Positions 10,668 to 25,562 of a DNA stretch of 64,000 bases are shown here, piece by piece (positions within the stretch are counted from its first letter, which is position 1; every line of letters begins with the position of its first letter). Below the pieces are notes generated by a model that did not search any database, was not told the DNA's origin, and worked only from the letters and a program-made list of their open reading frames with translations. Source of the DNA: Amorphophallus konjac (taxonomy: Eukaryota; Streptophyta; Magnoliopsida; Alismatales; Araceae); the NCBI GenBank assembly GCA_022559845.1, contig CM040121.1, forward strand, positions 508,194,566 through 508,258,565. Direction: 5' to 3'. The position numbers were made by a program, and so were the translations under genes.

Positions 10668-12240
10668 TATAGTAACAGCAGCCCATACTGAAATGCCTCA
10701 GATGATCAGAATCACCTTCGCATCATCATTGGGAAACAGTGGTGGAGCTAAATCGCATTGAATTACTCATTGATAAATAGCAAACCAAAATATTGGAAAA
10801 CCAATAGTTAATCCGTGTAGTCAGAAAGAAGGGATAATGATGATCGATCCAAAGTGATAGGGAAGTTTAACTGGTTCAGAATGGATAGCATACTCCCATG
10901 CGTTGATGCATATAAAACCAGTCTGTTTGAATCTACAAAGCAATCATCACACATTGACAGTTTAATTGGATCTACACAAAGCAATCATCATGGAATTGTG
11001 TCATTTAAGTCTACAAATAATGCCGACACACTTGATGATAACTCCTCAATAAATCAGACACCAATGAGTAAAGCTTGACATGATCGCTCTCCATGCACAT
11101 AATGCCATTTGTGGAGCTATTAGGGGTGCTTTCGCCTTTCAGTAGGACTATATCAAACGGCAGAATAGAATTAACAACGAGCTTCTGTATAAACAGAGCA
11201 GTGGCATCCCTGCAAACCTTTTGAGAGTTGAGTCGAATGCTTATGGTAGGTTGAGTGCTTGTGGTACAAATTTATACTAAACCGAGGAGCAAAATTTAGC
11301 AATCTTAAGTTAATGGCTAAGCATGTGAAGTTCATAACAATCCAATGTCTAATCATCTATATTACTATAATTTAACGGAGGGGTACATTTCATAATTTGC
11401 AGCAATATTCCAGCAGGTATCCAATATCTAAACATCTCTATATCTATCATCATGTCTCCAAGAGATGAGAAAAGTAGACTTCAAGAGCAGGCATTAGAAT
11501 TACAGAACCCTTCCGGGAGGAAAAGAACAAGAAAGAAAGGTGAAGAACGTTAACCATTCTTACATTTTCAGCAGAGCAGGCCTGGATGTCAGTCATCAAG
11601 TTGTGATATCTAGAATTTCATCTATGAATATGGTGATTTGATTATCTCTTCATTGGCTTGGAACTCTGAACGTGTGAAAACTGAAGTTTTGGTGTTCTCA
11701 TATCTGTTTGATATCTAAAATCTAGATCAGGATAGTACCAATGTCAGACTCATTTCTTCTTTATATGCAATTAGTTAAAGGTTTTGTTTTCTCATGTAGG
11801 TTATTGCAGCAATTATGCGTAGTCAACCATCTTAGTTGCCATTTCTACATTGTAGGCCTGAAATTTTTGTTCTCAATTCGTAATATATTAAATTCTATTA
11901 CCATAAACTTTTGCATGACTAAAAATTGATTTCTTTTATGTTGTTTGGTTTAAAATAAATATTACACAAGGATAAAAGCTTTGCTATCTTATCCTTATGT
12001 TCTCTCCTTTTTGGGGTTCTTTATTTCATTCTATATTGCTTGGACTCTTGTCGGATACCCTTAGGCATTATCGACCATGCCGGCTGACTACATCTACTAT
12101 TTATACAATGATACTTGTATTCAATTTCAGTCGTGAGGTTCAACTTAGAATCTATTCTGAATAGCTCCTCGTTTATGAATGTACTTGTTCCCTGATTTCA
12201 GACTGCCTTGTAGCCGCCGTCCCCGACACCCCAAAAAAAA
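10668..12240. other. Unassigned middle of the CACTA element
   Basis: Mostly AT-rich, unique-looking sequence with short open frames only. No transposase motif, intron-bounded exon or recognisable gene fragment was identified. Confidence 0.45.
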
Positions 12241-12299
12241 GGGGGGTGGGGGGGGAGATCCTAGTTTTTCTTTGTTCCATAAGGGCCGCTTTGGTAACC

Positions 12300-12960
12300 C
12301 CGGTTAGGGTACCGTATTCGAGCCCACCGGAGCCCCCTCCCCCTCACCCCTGCGGAGCCCCCTCCCCTCCACCGGAGCCCATCCCCCTGCGCAGCCCCCC
12401 CTCCACCGGAGCCCCTCCCCCTGCGCAGCCCCCTCCCCTCCACCGGAGCCCCCTCCCCCTCACCCCACCGGAGCCCCTCCCCCTGCGCAGCCCCCTCCCG
12501 TCCACCGGAGCCCCCTCCCCCTCACCCCTGCGGAGCCCCCTCCCCTCCACCGGAGCCCCTCCACCGGAGCCCCTCCCCCTGCGCAGCCCCCCCTCCACCG
12601 GAGTCCCTCCCCCTGCGCAACCCCCTCCCCTCCACCGGAGCCCCCTCCCCCTCACCCCTGCGGAGCCCCCTCCCCTCCACCGGAGCCCATCCCCCTGCGC
12701 AGCCCCCCCTCCACCGGAGCCCCTCCCCCTGCGCAGCCCCCTCCCCTCCACCGGAGCCCCCTCCCCCTCACCCCACCGGAGCCCCTCCCCCTGCGCAGCC
12801 CCCTCCCGTCCACCGGAGCCCCCTCCCCCTCACCCCTGCGGAGCCCCCTCCCCTCCACCGGAGCCCCTCCCCCTCCCCTGCGCAGCCCCCTCCCCCTCCC
12901 CTGCGGAGCCCCCTCCCCCTCACCCGAGCTCCACCCCCCCTCCCAGACCAACCTCCCCCG
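12300..12960. repeat. GC-rich minisatellite with proline-rich pseudo-frames
   Basis: Repeats of CCACCGGAGCCCC and CCCCTGCGCAGCCCC with a longer duplication of roughly 200 bp at a spacing of 308 bp (12345 and 12653 regions). The plus strand stays open as a low-complexity Pro/Ser/Leu chain and the minus strand as a Gly/Arg chain, which follows from the repeat composition. No domain, signal peptide or splice structure supports either as a protein. Confidence 0.85.
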
Positions 12961-12989
12961 CCACCCCCTCCCACCGAAACCCCCCTCAC

Positions 12990-13365
12990 TGGAACCCCTC
13001 CAAGAAGAAAAAAAATGAGAAATAGGGCATGGTCGATGGCCGGCGGGGAGGGAGAGGGGGGGGGAGAGAGGCGCGGGGCTGGAGGGAGAGGAGAGGGGGG
13101 GGAGATCGAGAGGGAGAGGACTTACCAGACCGAGGAGGGTGACGACGAGGACGACGGGGACCGACGAGGTCGACGGCGAGGATGGTGCGGGGCTGGCCGA
13201 GACAGCGAGCTCCGGCGTCCGTCCACCACCACGCCGCTCGCCACGCCCGTGGCCGCAAGGCAGAGGGGGGGGGGGGGGAGGGCGAGGGGGCCGGAGGGGG
13301 AGGGGAGAGCTCCGGTGGAGGAAGGGTTCAATGCAGGGGGGAGATGGTCGCGGGGTAAATGCAGT
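12990..13365 (-). other. GC-rich stretch, possible captured first exon
   Basis: Next to the right subterminal repeats is GC-rich DNA with purine-rich runs. On the minus strand an open frame starting near 13258 meets a strong donor, CTG|GTAAGT (plus strand 13121-13127). A GC-rich first exon near a CACTA terminus would fit either the element's own promoter-proximal exon or a captured host exon. The protein is not recognisable and the evidence is thin. Confidence 0.25.
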
Positions 13366-13610
13366 CATATCAGCGACCGATTAGAGACCGAAATATATTC
13401 GGTCGCAACATCGGTCTCCAATTCGGTCGATTTTGAAAAAAAAGAGACCGGAATAAATTCGAGCTAAATATAGCGACCGATTGGAGACCGAAATAAATTC
13501 GGTCGCCAAAATGGTCTCAGATATGCGACCGATTATTTCGGTCGCCGAATTGGTCTCTATTTGGGACCGACTAGCGACCGATTTAATCGGTCTCTAATTC
13601 GGTCGCTATA
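13366..13610. repeat. Right subterminal repeats of the CACTA element
   Basis: Mirror set of the left-end motifs: repeated GCGACCGATT, TCGGTCGC and GAGACCGAAAT. Confidence 0.8.
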
Positions 13611-13788
13611 GCCACTTTTTCTTGTAGCATGATGATCCAGCAGGCAAAAGATGCGCCGGATCAGCTCCATTGTCGCCGGATCATCTCCCTAAACCTGTTC
13701 AAACCACTGTGATCCAGAGATAGAGGAGAATGGGATGAGAAGGCGAAATTAAAGCGAGACTTATTTACCCCTTTGTTTAGGATACCTA

Positions 13789-15384
13789 TGTTAGTGTTGG
13801 TGTGCTACAGGCCAATTTCGGGTCGGGTAGGCCCAATAGTTGTACGATCTTGTTCATTATTAATAAAGTGATATTTGAGCGTAAATATACGATTGTGTAT
13901 TACTTTACGATGTCCCTAGGATATGTGGTTGTAAAGTCAGTTCGAGATGAGATCTCGAATATGAGACTGACTTTACATAGACGCATACCTTAAAATGTTC
14001 ATGGTTGGAGGGTAATCACTCGGGGACTTTGATTACCTATTAAACCAGTACACATGATGTGTCACTGACCAGTCTCATGGTCATTGGTGCGGGGCACCAA
14101 CACATATGTGTAGGTGTATGTCCTTGGAGGATGTACACTGAACTGATCCGTTATTAGATCTTCAGATGGTTGATTATACCTAATGTCAACTGAAGATCCA
14201 ACGGTCTCAGTAGCATCGTTGGTCCTTTGACCTGAGACATTGATCGAATCTTACACGAGGACTGGAATGGTTTAATTACTTGGCTAAGTGACTTTAACCA
14301 TAAGTCATAAGTTGCCGAGTCATTAACCACTCCAGGATACGTGTGAAGATCATCAATGGTCAAGAGGGGATCGCTCACTGTCGGGTATATATCAGACAGT
14401 TAATGGGTCATGACATTGACGCTCCGTTAAATCCCTGGCCAGGGTCGTGTGAGTTCGTTTAGAACGGACGTCATACACTTTAAGGAGGTCATAGTCAAAT
14501 GGCATGATCATGGGGTTTGACAGAAACCATACCCTCGATCGTACCAGACTCATAGAAGGAGCGATGGATTATATCGATGCGGTAACTGTGGACTCACAGG
14601 TTCCATAAAGGCTGATTTTAAACTCGGCGTCTTCTAGGATCACGCGGATTTACTTGACCAAACGTGATCGAAGGTTCGGAATAAATTAAACTATTATTCG
14701 GCTCTAGTAAAAGCGAAGAATACGTTTAATTTACTTCTAATTGAGAATTAAAAGTTAATGGGCCTTAAACTAGAGTGACTATGGGCCTAGAGGATCACAC
14801 ACAATGGATTTTTGGGTGACGGATTATTATTATACAAACGTATGTATTATTTCCATTTAATTCTTTTTGGAAAAGAGTGTAAATGGAGCTTAATACATAT
14901 GTATAATAGTAGATAAGATATATATATAATTTTGATCTTTTGGAGCCTTTTCAGAAATGACCAAATCTCTATATATATGAATCCTACGTGAGCTCATTCG
15001 AGCCTCTTCCAACTCTTCTTTGGCTAATCAAGCATTAAGATAAAGAAGGAGGATTAGCTCCTCCCCCCCTCCCTCTCTCTTGCTCTCTCTCTCCAGAAGG
15101 TGAAAGGGTCGGGGAAGGTCATGCCGGGGGAGTCATGTCACTGCGCAAGGATCCGTGTGGATCTGCTCTAGAGGCCGTACATCTGTGCGGCTCGGTATTC
15201 TGCATCGGGCTTTGCGGACAACGTCGTTCCGCGCAAGGTATAAATACATAACCCATAATTAAGGGGTTCGGGTGATTAAAACACCAATTAGAACATAGAT
15301 CTGCGATTCCATAGCACTGGGATCGGGCAAATGAAATTTTTGTTATCTGCTGCGTTGCCCGTAGGTGCTGTGCGAAACCTTACA
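13789..15384 (+). mobile_element. Solo LTR of a retrotransposon, 1,596 bp
   Basis: Begins TGTTAGTG and ends CCTTACA, flanked by the perfect 5-bp duplication ACCTA (13784-13788 and 15385-15389). There is no internal domain, primer-binding site or polypurine tract, so this is a solo LTR formed by recombination between the LTRs of a former full element. A TATATATGA-type promoter lies near 14973, with a CT-rich stretch at about 15060-15095 downstream in the presumed R/U5 part. Length and organisation suggest Ty1-copia, but an LTR alone does not settle the superfamily. Confidence 0.85.
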
Positions 15385-15389
15385 ACCTA

Positions 15390-16488
15390 GAGATCACATA
15401 TGAGGAATCATCGATGAACCTCTGGCATCACACGGGGCGCTGAGCTGTGGGGTCAAAGCGTGCATTCAAGGTAATTCTGATTGCAGAGAAAGAAAAAGGT
15501 GTGGAAACAAGGCCACCTATGGCTGTTTGAAATGCTCTGCATAGGACTAGGGGCCTCTGATAACCATATATCACCGCTGTGGATGTTTAACCAACATAGA
15601 ATCACACCAAACGATAACAATCGAACAAGTGTTCTCCGGAGAATGAACGAGTAACGACCATATCATAGAAGATAAACCTCCGACGTTCAGTGGGGAGGGT
15701 TAGTGGTTGTTAAACAGCAACTCAAACAAAGTAGACATTCACCATCGGAGCAACAGATAAATCACTCGGGTTAAGGTGTTAAGAGTTAGTGCAGTGAGTA
15801 ATCAACACATGAATTGGTTACACAGAGGTAAATCATCAACCATGAACAGGAAAGAAATGGGTGGGAGAAGGGACGATTGAACACTGAGAACGTTATAGCA
15901 TCAATTCACTGCCATCCTCTTATTCTTATTAAACGAACAGAGTATGCAAAGGAAAACAACCCTATGCATTGAGTAATAGCGAAAGAAGCTAAGAAAATAC
16001 GAACTCTATCCGAAAACCATGTGGGTGGACACCCACCTTCTGTAAATGAACGGAAAATACAGAAACTTAAGCTCTCTCTTGATGATGGCTCCTTCTTCCC
16101 TCTATCTGCGTCTCTCTCTATATAGATCAGCTTTTGGCTCATTCGACCATTCCTTGGCCCATTTAGTTTACTTAGGCCCTTTTTAATGATTTAGGCCCAT
16201 ATTTTGCCCATTAAAATGGTTGGCCAACTAACTGGGTTGTCCTTATTGTCCGAGACTTCTGACTACTCCTTCGGGAATGGTCCTGCATATTTTTTTAAAC
16301 TCCCGGATCTCGTTTTAGCAGCTATCCCTTACAGTCGAGCATCTTTTCTTTTCTTCTTTATCTTCGGTCCCATCTTTTATTCTGCTCCCGCCATTTTTTT
16401 TCTTCTTTTCTTCTCTGCCGATGTAGGGGCACTTGGTCGAAGGTTAAGACCTGTAGGTGCAATATTGAGAAAATTTTTAGTGTCAACA
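15390..16488 (-). mobile_element. Probable LTR on the minus strand
   Basis: Read on the minus strand from 16488 the sequence starts TGTTGACACTAAAAATTTTC, a start common in plant Ty3-gypsy LTRs. A TATA-like CTATATAGAG lies on the same strand near 16126-16117, followed by CT/GA-rich leader-like sequence. The distal end and target duplication were not found, so its length is uncertain. The interrupted locus holding the solo LTR and CACTA element may be its leader or simply flanking DNA. Confidence 0.4.
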
Positions 16489-17461
16489 GACTCCTCCTCA
16501 ACAATACAGAGCTAATCACCAATGAAAAGTTTGTTTCAATGTTGACTGCATAAATTGAAGCCTTAGAGAGATTAATTGCATTCCTGGAGGCCCATGCAGA
16601 AAAGGTGATAGAAGAATCAGAAGCACACACATAAGCAATAGATGCTCCAACTCATGCTTCTGGTATCACTGCCTCTCCTCCCATACTAGACCCTTCTATC
16701 CCAACTGCACAACGTGCTCCACTGAAGACCTATTTTCAGAGTGCCACTGGTTTCAAAATCCATGATAAGGGCTCTGAATACTACAGTGTAATAGACCGAC
16801 TAATTAAGGACTAATATGGAGAACTTCAAATACTTCATTAAGTCCTATAGAAGTCATGTAGCGGAGATCAGAGAAACCCCCAATGACACTATCCAAAGGG
16901 CCTCACACTTTATTAATCATCCTCCGCCCTCTGCCCATTATAAGGACTGTCAGAACCTATATCCTCCAAATCTTCCAAAGCTCAATCGGAGATAATTATA
17001 TTGTACATTTCTCCCTCCTTGTATTCTTTAACTCTTTCATTTATTTTATTTATGTAAAATGAATATTATTTTCAATATCAATAAAATTCTCTTTGTTTAC
17101 ATCTCATGTCTATATTCCTTCTATAGAGTGTCGCTGAATAGGGGGAATAACCTTAGATTGAAAGAGATATCTTCGTCTGTCTACTCATCTTTTTGGGTCT
17201 GACAAAAAGGGGGAGCAACATATTAATACGAGCTTTGGACATGGGGAGTAACATATTAATATGTGCTTTGGATAGGGCGAGTAACATATTTAGAGGGAGA
17301 ATACATGGTTAAGGGGGAAAACATATAAAGTGAAAGAAAAATTGAAAAACATATTAATATATCTTGAAACCCTACAGATGTGTCAACTCATGAAGAGTTA
17401 AAAATTTCTCTAAAATTTTAAGTTTATTTCTTTCAGGAATTTTAATTTATTTTGTCATAAC
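16489..17461 (+). mobile_element. Decayed internal remnant upstream of a copia 3' LTR
   Basis: About 1 kb between two LTR-like segments. From about 16500 to 16960 the plus strand reads like broken coding sequence (for example KTYFQSATGFKIHDKGSEYY) with several in-frame stops; I do not recognise the protein. Downstream are AAAAAGGGGGAG and GGGGAGTAACATATTAATA repeats, resembling the multiple polypurine tracts upstream of the 3' LTR in Sirevirus-type copia elements. Assignment to one retroelement is inference. Confidence 0.4.
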
Positions 17462-17477
17462 TAAAAAGGGAGAGAGA
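17462..17477 (+). other. Polypurine tract
   Basis: AAAAAGGGAGAGAGA immediately before the LTR start, the usual plus-strand priming site of an LTR retrotransposon. Confidence 0.6.
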
Positions 17478-17478
17478 T

Positions 17479-19794
17479 CGTTAAAAAATATATTTTTTCA
17501 TAAAATTTACTATTTTAAATTATGATAAAATAAATTAATTATCCCAGTAGTTAAGATTACATGTTTAATCTAAATATAAGTCTCTATAAATATATGAGAT
17601 AAATATTACTTAATATTGCCTAGATGAAAAGTACGAAGGAAAGGCAGAAGACAACCCGATCCATTTGTCTTAGTTTATATGGCACAATAGAAAGATGACA
17701 TGGAACACATAAGAAAAGCTCAATCAGTTACACAATTCCCTAAGAAGGCGATACATTTGTCTTAGTACATAAAGAAGGCGAAATATTCACCTTAGTATTC
17801 AAAGAAGACAAAACTTCTTAAAGAAGACGAAGCATTCGCCTTAGTAAGGTATTCACCTTTAACACAAAATGACAAAAAGTCCAAACAAGGCAGAACATCT
17901 TCTTTAGTATCTTAACAAGGCGAAATCGTTTCGCCTCAACATAAAAAGATAAAATAACTCAGGAAAGTGAAGCATTCACCTTAGTGAGGTATTTGCCTTA
18001 ACATCTGCCTTAATACAAAATGACAAAAACTCAAATAAAGCGGAGCATTCGCCTTAGCTCCTAGTAAGGCGAAGCACTCACCGTAGTAGGATGGAAAGGT
18101 GAAGTATTCGCCTTAATCAAAGCATATGTCTTAACCAAAAAAAGATAAAAACTCAAATAAGGTGAAACATACGCCTTAGCAGGATGGAAAGACAATATAT
18201 TTGCCTTAGTTGAAGCTTCCGTCTTAATATAAAATGACAGAATTAAAGGATAAGGTGAAACGTTCAACTTAATAGGATATAAAGGTGAAGTATTCGCTCT
18301 AGTTGAAGTATTCGTCCTAACACAAAAAAGAGAAAACTCCGTAATAAGACGGAACACTCTTTGTTTCCTAAGAAAGTAAAACATGTTTGACATGTCGAAT
18401 GACAAAATCCTTAACAAGGCAGAATATCCTTTGTTTCTTAAAGAAGGTAGAACGAATCTAATACACTGCCTTAACAGAAACGACAGAAGCAAAGATGTAT
18501 TTACATTGTATTACATAGAATGGCGATATTTCGCTTCTCCTCTTTATTGGTATATTAATCTTTATCGATAATATATAAAAGCAATCCACGTGTATTGCTT
18601 TTAACTCTTTAACAACACTAAATGAAAAATTACATAATATGGCACCTATAGAATACTTAAATACTACAATGCTATGCACGTAAATAATTTACAAAGATAC
18701 TAAAAAGAAAAGACTGCTTATTTCTTATGCACCTTACAATATCTTAAGATATACTATTGCGTGCTAAACTAGAAATATTCATTACATACTTTTATCTCTC
18801 ATATTTGACATTTGAAATTACCAACCTATTTTACGTTCCTGTGAGGGAATAGTATCTTTAGTATTGTTTCAGATATAGGAGACAACAACAATAGGAGAAA
18901 ATTTGCACAAGAGAAGAAATAAGCTGACTAATGGCGGCAGCAGATATTTAATTCACCTGTGAATGCTAAGACTGGGATCCTATCGTTGGAAGAGCGCATG
19001 TATCTAACAGATACAATGAGAATTGAAACTTTAAATAGCCCAATACTCAGAGAGAAAGACAACGCTTCAAGCAACGAACGATCAAGCATTCAAACGTCTT
19101 CCTATAATCAAAGCGACCTCAACATCATGTTTTCTGCGCACTTACGACCAAGAGAATTTCACAACATTCAAGGCTCTTTCTTGGAGTTCTTCATCCTAAG
19201 AAGTATTAAAGAGGAGGATATTATGTTGTAACGATATTCTACTTTTCTCCTCCTCTTTCATTCATTACAATCATTTGTATTTACTCTTTATTGGTCTGTC
19301 CAAGAATAGTTGGAGAGAGCATTTGTTCTATGTATAACCATCACTTTGTGTGTTAGGTTGGTCTATTGATACGATGGAGATCAGCTGGATGATTAGTCCC
19401 TGAAAGGCTAGCTGATGTGAGATCACCATAAAAACTAAGTCACTGAAAGTGACTATTAGTTGACTGAGACCTGATCAAAATCAGTTGGTTGGTGATTCCT
19501 GAAAAATTGCTAGGATCCGCCGAGTCCTGCAAAATCAGCTGGAAAGCTGGCCCTAGAAAGTAGCTGTTGTAACCGTTGACGAAGGTTATTGAATATTCCA
19601 AACGAGTTGCAGTGGGATTGGACGTAGGGAAGCCACAGGGCTGATCGAACCAATATAAAATCTTATGTCTATTGTGGTTTGGTTGCATTGAAGCACCTTT
19701 TATTCCACTGTGCAAGTTAGAAAATTTTATTATGCCATTATTTTTCGAAGGCACACTTATTCACCCCTCTATAGGGTGTGCCCGGCTACTAACA
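17479..19794 (+). mobile_element. 3' LTR of a Ty1-copia element (Sirevirus-like)
   Basis: About 2.3 kb from a degraded TGTTA-type start (CGTTAAAA) after the polypurine tract to CTACTAACA. It contains a palindrome-repeat block (17640-18480), a TATATAAAAG promoter near 18571, and U5 text with the copia phrases GGATTGGACGTAGG, CGAACCAATATAAAATCTT and ATTCACCCCTCTATAGGG. No primer-binding site follows, so it is a 3' (or solo) LTR. The matching 5' LTR is not in the window. Sirevirus lineage is inferred from LTR length, the palindromes and the repeated polypurine motifs upstream. Confidence 0.6.
17640..18480. repeat. Palindromic LTR repeats, GGCGAA...TTCGCC
   Basis: More than fifteen degenerate copies of an AAGGCGAAGCATTCGCCTTA-like palindrome, spaced 30-45 bp and separated by AAAATGACAAAAACTC-type spacers. 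They sit upstream of the LTR's TATA-like element, where such repeats could bind regulators; that role is inference. Confidence 0.75.
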
Positions 19795-20540
19795 ATACTC
19801 AGAAAGGGTCAAAACTACAGAAATATCCAGAAAGAGATCAAAATCCTAGAAATACCTCGAAAGGGGTCAAAACTATAGAAATATCAGGGATTCAGAAATT
19901 ACAAATATACCTAAGAAGAGTCCGATCACGACGAATCGCAAATTCAATGGCTAGATCTTGACCAGAAGTAAATTCAACAACTCAACCGTGGCTAGGAGTA
20001 AATCTTGTTGTCCGATTGAGAACAAAAGTAAATTCAACAGTTCATTAAAGGTCAAGAGTAAATCCAATAATATGATATTGATCAAAAACAAAGTCAACAG
20101 TCAAACCGTCAATAGAAGTAATCCAGAGATCCAAGAGTAAGTAGTGACCTACTTAATGATCAAATGGCGACTAGATGTAAACTCTGAACACTTGATTACA
20201 TAATCGGGGTAAAATGTGAATGTCTCAAAATGCTAATTGCAATTTTAATTTCATATATTCAAAGAATTAAAGTCTTTCAAATTTCTTACAAGAATATGTT
20301 TCTAACGAATGATAATCAAATATTATATTCATTAGATAAAACTCATAATATCAGAATGAATATTATCGATGTTAAATATGTTTTTTATAATTAATCAAAG
20401 ATATTCGAATTTGACAATGATGTAAATAACTACTGTCGCCGATAGAAAAATATCCAATATCTAAATATTAAACCGTCTGATAAAATAAATCTACAAAATC
20501 AGTAATACAAATAATATTTCAATGACTAACAAATATATAT
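19795..20540. repeat. Dispersed repeat related to 60.9-61.3 kb
   Basis: Short tandem GGGTCAAAACTA...GAAATA units (about 19800-19890) lead into AAGTAAATTCAACA-type units, then GATTACATAATCGGGG (about 20193-20209) and an AT-rich tail with ATATTCAAAGAATTAAA. The same order of motifs recurs at about 60880-61310, so both derive from one repeat family, probably LTR-retrotransposon sequence. No gene. Confidence 0.55.
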
Positions 20541-23657
<3,117 letters not shown>

Positions 23658-24220
23658 GCTCACGGATCGCATCTGGCGCTACGCCAATACATTGGAAACT
23701 TAATGTATCTTGGATTATATCGTTTCTTTCAACCTTCAAATTTCAATGTGTGAATTTTAATGCCATTTCAGGATTCAGAACGAACACAGATTGTCCCTTT
23801 CAGTTCATTTCTTTTGGGGTCTATTCTTCTTTGCCTTTGTATTCGTTTGGCTTGTTGAATGCCTTGTCTTATTCAGCTGTTCATTGCCACTTAAATTGAT
23901 CGTTCAATCATTGGCAAGTTTTTAAGCAATGAACAACGTAACGCACAAGTCAGTGATGTCATCATCTTGGCGCTAGTAGATGGTTTGGAGTTGAAGTGAC
24001 TCAATCGGTGGGGGCCTTTCACGTGTACCATAAGCAACTTTGAGTTCAAGTTTGGTGGGCGGGTTAAACTTAAATGACACTACACTTTTTACCACGTAAT
24101 TTGCTAATTTCATCTTAATCGTCTGGATGGCGGATATGTTGTTGACCACGAACTTAAATTTGATCTTTTCTGCCATCTAATTTTCAAATTGAATATCAAC
24201 AAAAGAGTGTGATAAAATGT
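23658..24220 (+). other. 3' UTR and downstream flank of the ROP gene
   Basis: T-rich sequence consistent with a 3' UTR up to about 23900; no unambiguous AATAAA was seen. The rest is intergenic. Confidence 0.4.
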
Positions 24221-24557
24221 AGGGGTGTCAAAGGGCAGGGCCCTAAAAGACCTGGGCCCAGCCCAATCTGAGATGTTACGCCAGACCCAGGCCTGTTAAG
24301 GGTGCCCGGCCTGGGAAAGGCCCAATCCTGAGTATGTTTCCTTCTTAAAATATAAATTTTACATATCACAAGCAATATAATTTAACTTTAGAAAACCCAA
24401 GCTGGACCTCAGAAAGCGCGAGCTTGCCCATGAAATTTTCAGCTTGGGTCGGGCCAGGCCAAATTTGAAGATCGTCGCAATTTTCTTAGCTCGAGCCTAC
24501 TTTGTAATTGAGCCGGGCCAATTGGGTCTCCGGGCCAGCCACCCTGATTGACACCTC
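24221..24557. mobile_element. MITE, hAT-like, 337 bp
   Basis: Terminal inverted repeats AGGGGTGTCAA at the left and TTGACACCTC at the right bracket a GC-rich body full of GGCCCAG/GGGCC motifs. The AGGGGTGTCAA terminus recurs in plant hAT-type MITEs. A clean 8-bp target duplication was not seen (ATAAAATG against GAAAAAGG), so the family call is tentative. Confidence 0.55.
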
Positions 24558-25562
24558 GAAAAAGGATGCGAACTTCTGATACCACAGCATGCTTTATTAA
24601 AATAATATGTAGTTTAATAGTTTTTGTTTAGTGTAGCAAACCGGTGTACATGTCCAAATTTCGATGGTGTTACTTGCATCCCTGCAATGGGAAGCAAATG
24701 ATATCACATTTTTTTTTTGTCATTCTCAGTTCGATCTCACAGTGTAATAAAAAGCATAATAGTGATCGAATGAGTGCACGTATTAACCTAAAGTTGCTAC
24801 TTTACATGAATTATGGATAAAAACGTACCTTGAAATAAAAACGCACGGAAAAGGTATTCTTTTCGAATGCGTATTTCATTTTAGGAATGTTTCATTACCA
24901 AATGAGTTTTATTTTTTAAGTTTATATTGTTAAAAATAAATATAAGATTAAGAGAGTTAGCCATCTATTACTGGAGACCCCGAGAGGTGATGTTTACAAT
25001 AAGTCATCTTTCTTCTTTGTTTTTTCGGTAATCTCGTGAAGGCTTCGTTGTTAACCGGTAAATCAGTTAGAATAGATAAACTCGTGAGGGAGAGAGAGAG
25101 AGAGCGACGTGAGTCTCACCACTCTCTTATGCACAAATGTGTTAACCGGCGCGCTAACCGTGCCAAGTTAATAAACGGGTCCTAAGGAACAGATTAGATG
25201 TCCAACTCAATCATCAACACTTTTTTGATTGTCCAATGTAATGCACGCTCATGTCCTGGAATAATGTTAATTAATATGTTCAGCACGAGCTATACGTCAA
25301 GTCAGTTGGTTTTAAACTAGCTCTCTAAGCCTCAAAGTAGAGTATGATAAATGTGGTTTGATCATCCGACTTAAATTAAAAGAGATTGGTTGGAGTCAAG
25401 AGCATGTGTAAAATCAAATTAAATAGGGTGGATTTCTAATCAAATTTTCTGCCTTCAAACTATAACCCAACAAAGAGACCGGCAGAAAAATTTGTGATCC
25501 TTATCGCTTCTGTGAAGAGTCATGTTACGTTACGTTCCGTCCCCATGTTCATGGAAGATTTA
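24558..25562. other. Intergenic, no feature recognised
   Basis: AT-rich with a short GA microsatellite near 25091-25104. No exons or terminal repeats were identified. Confidence 0.5.

Larger units (their letters stand above)
6381..13629. mobile_element. CACTA-type DNA transposon, apparently non-autonomous
   Basis: A 7,249-bp element. The left end is CACTACAAGAAAAA (6381-6394). The right end inverted reads TGCTACAAGAAAAA, matching 12 of 14 bases, with the two outermost bases changed. Both sides carry the 3-bp duplication TGA (6378-6380 and 13630-13632), as expected for CACTA elements. Subterminal repeats of GCGACCGA/TCGGTCGC occupy about 6399-6800 and 13366-13610. No frame resembling a TNP2/TNPD transposase was seen, so it would depend on a relative elsewhere. 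The interior holds a large satellite-like array, an unremarkable AT-rich middle and a GC-rich minisatellite. The altered right terminus may also disable it. Confidence 0.85.

Noticed and set aside
12246..13025. Long proline-rich open frame
   Set aside because: Composed of GC minisatellite units, open on both strands, no domain or splice context, and located inside a transposon.
15558..16488. Exact LTR boundaries with target duplication
   Set aside because: No matching 5-bp flanks were found for the candidate starts tested, so only the 16488 end is considered reasonable.
16500..16960. Coding-like text, possibly from an endogenous plant pararetrovirus
   Set aside because: No diagnostic motif (RT, movement protein or coat zinc finger) is visible; retroelement remnant is the simpler reading.
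24221..24557. 8-bp target duplication for this MITE
   Set aside because: Flanks ATAAAATG and GAAAAAGG are not convincingly the same, so not claimed.
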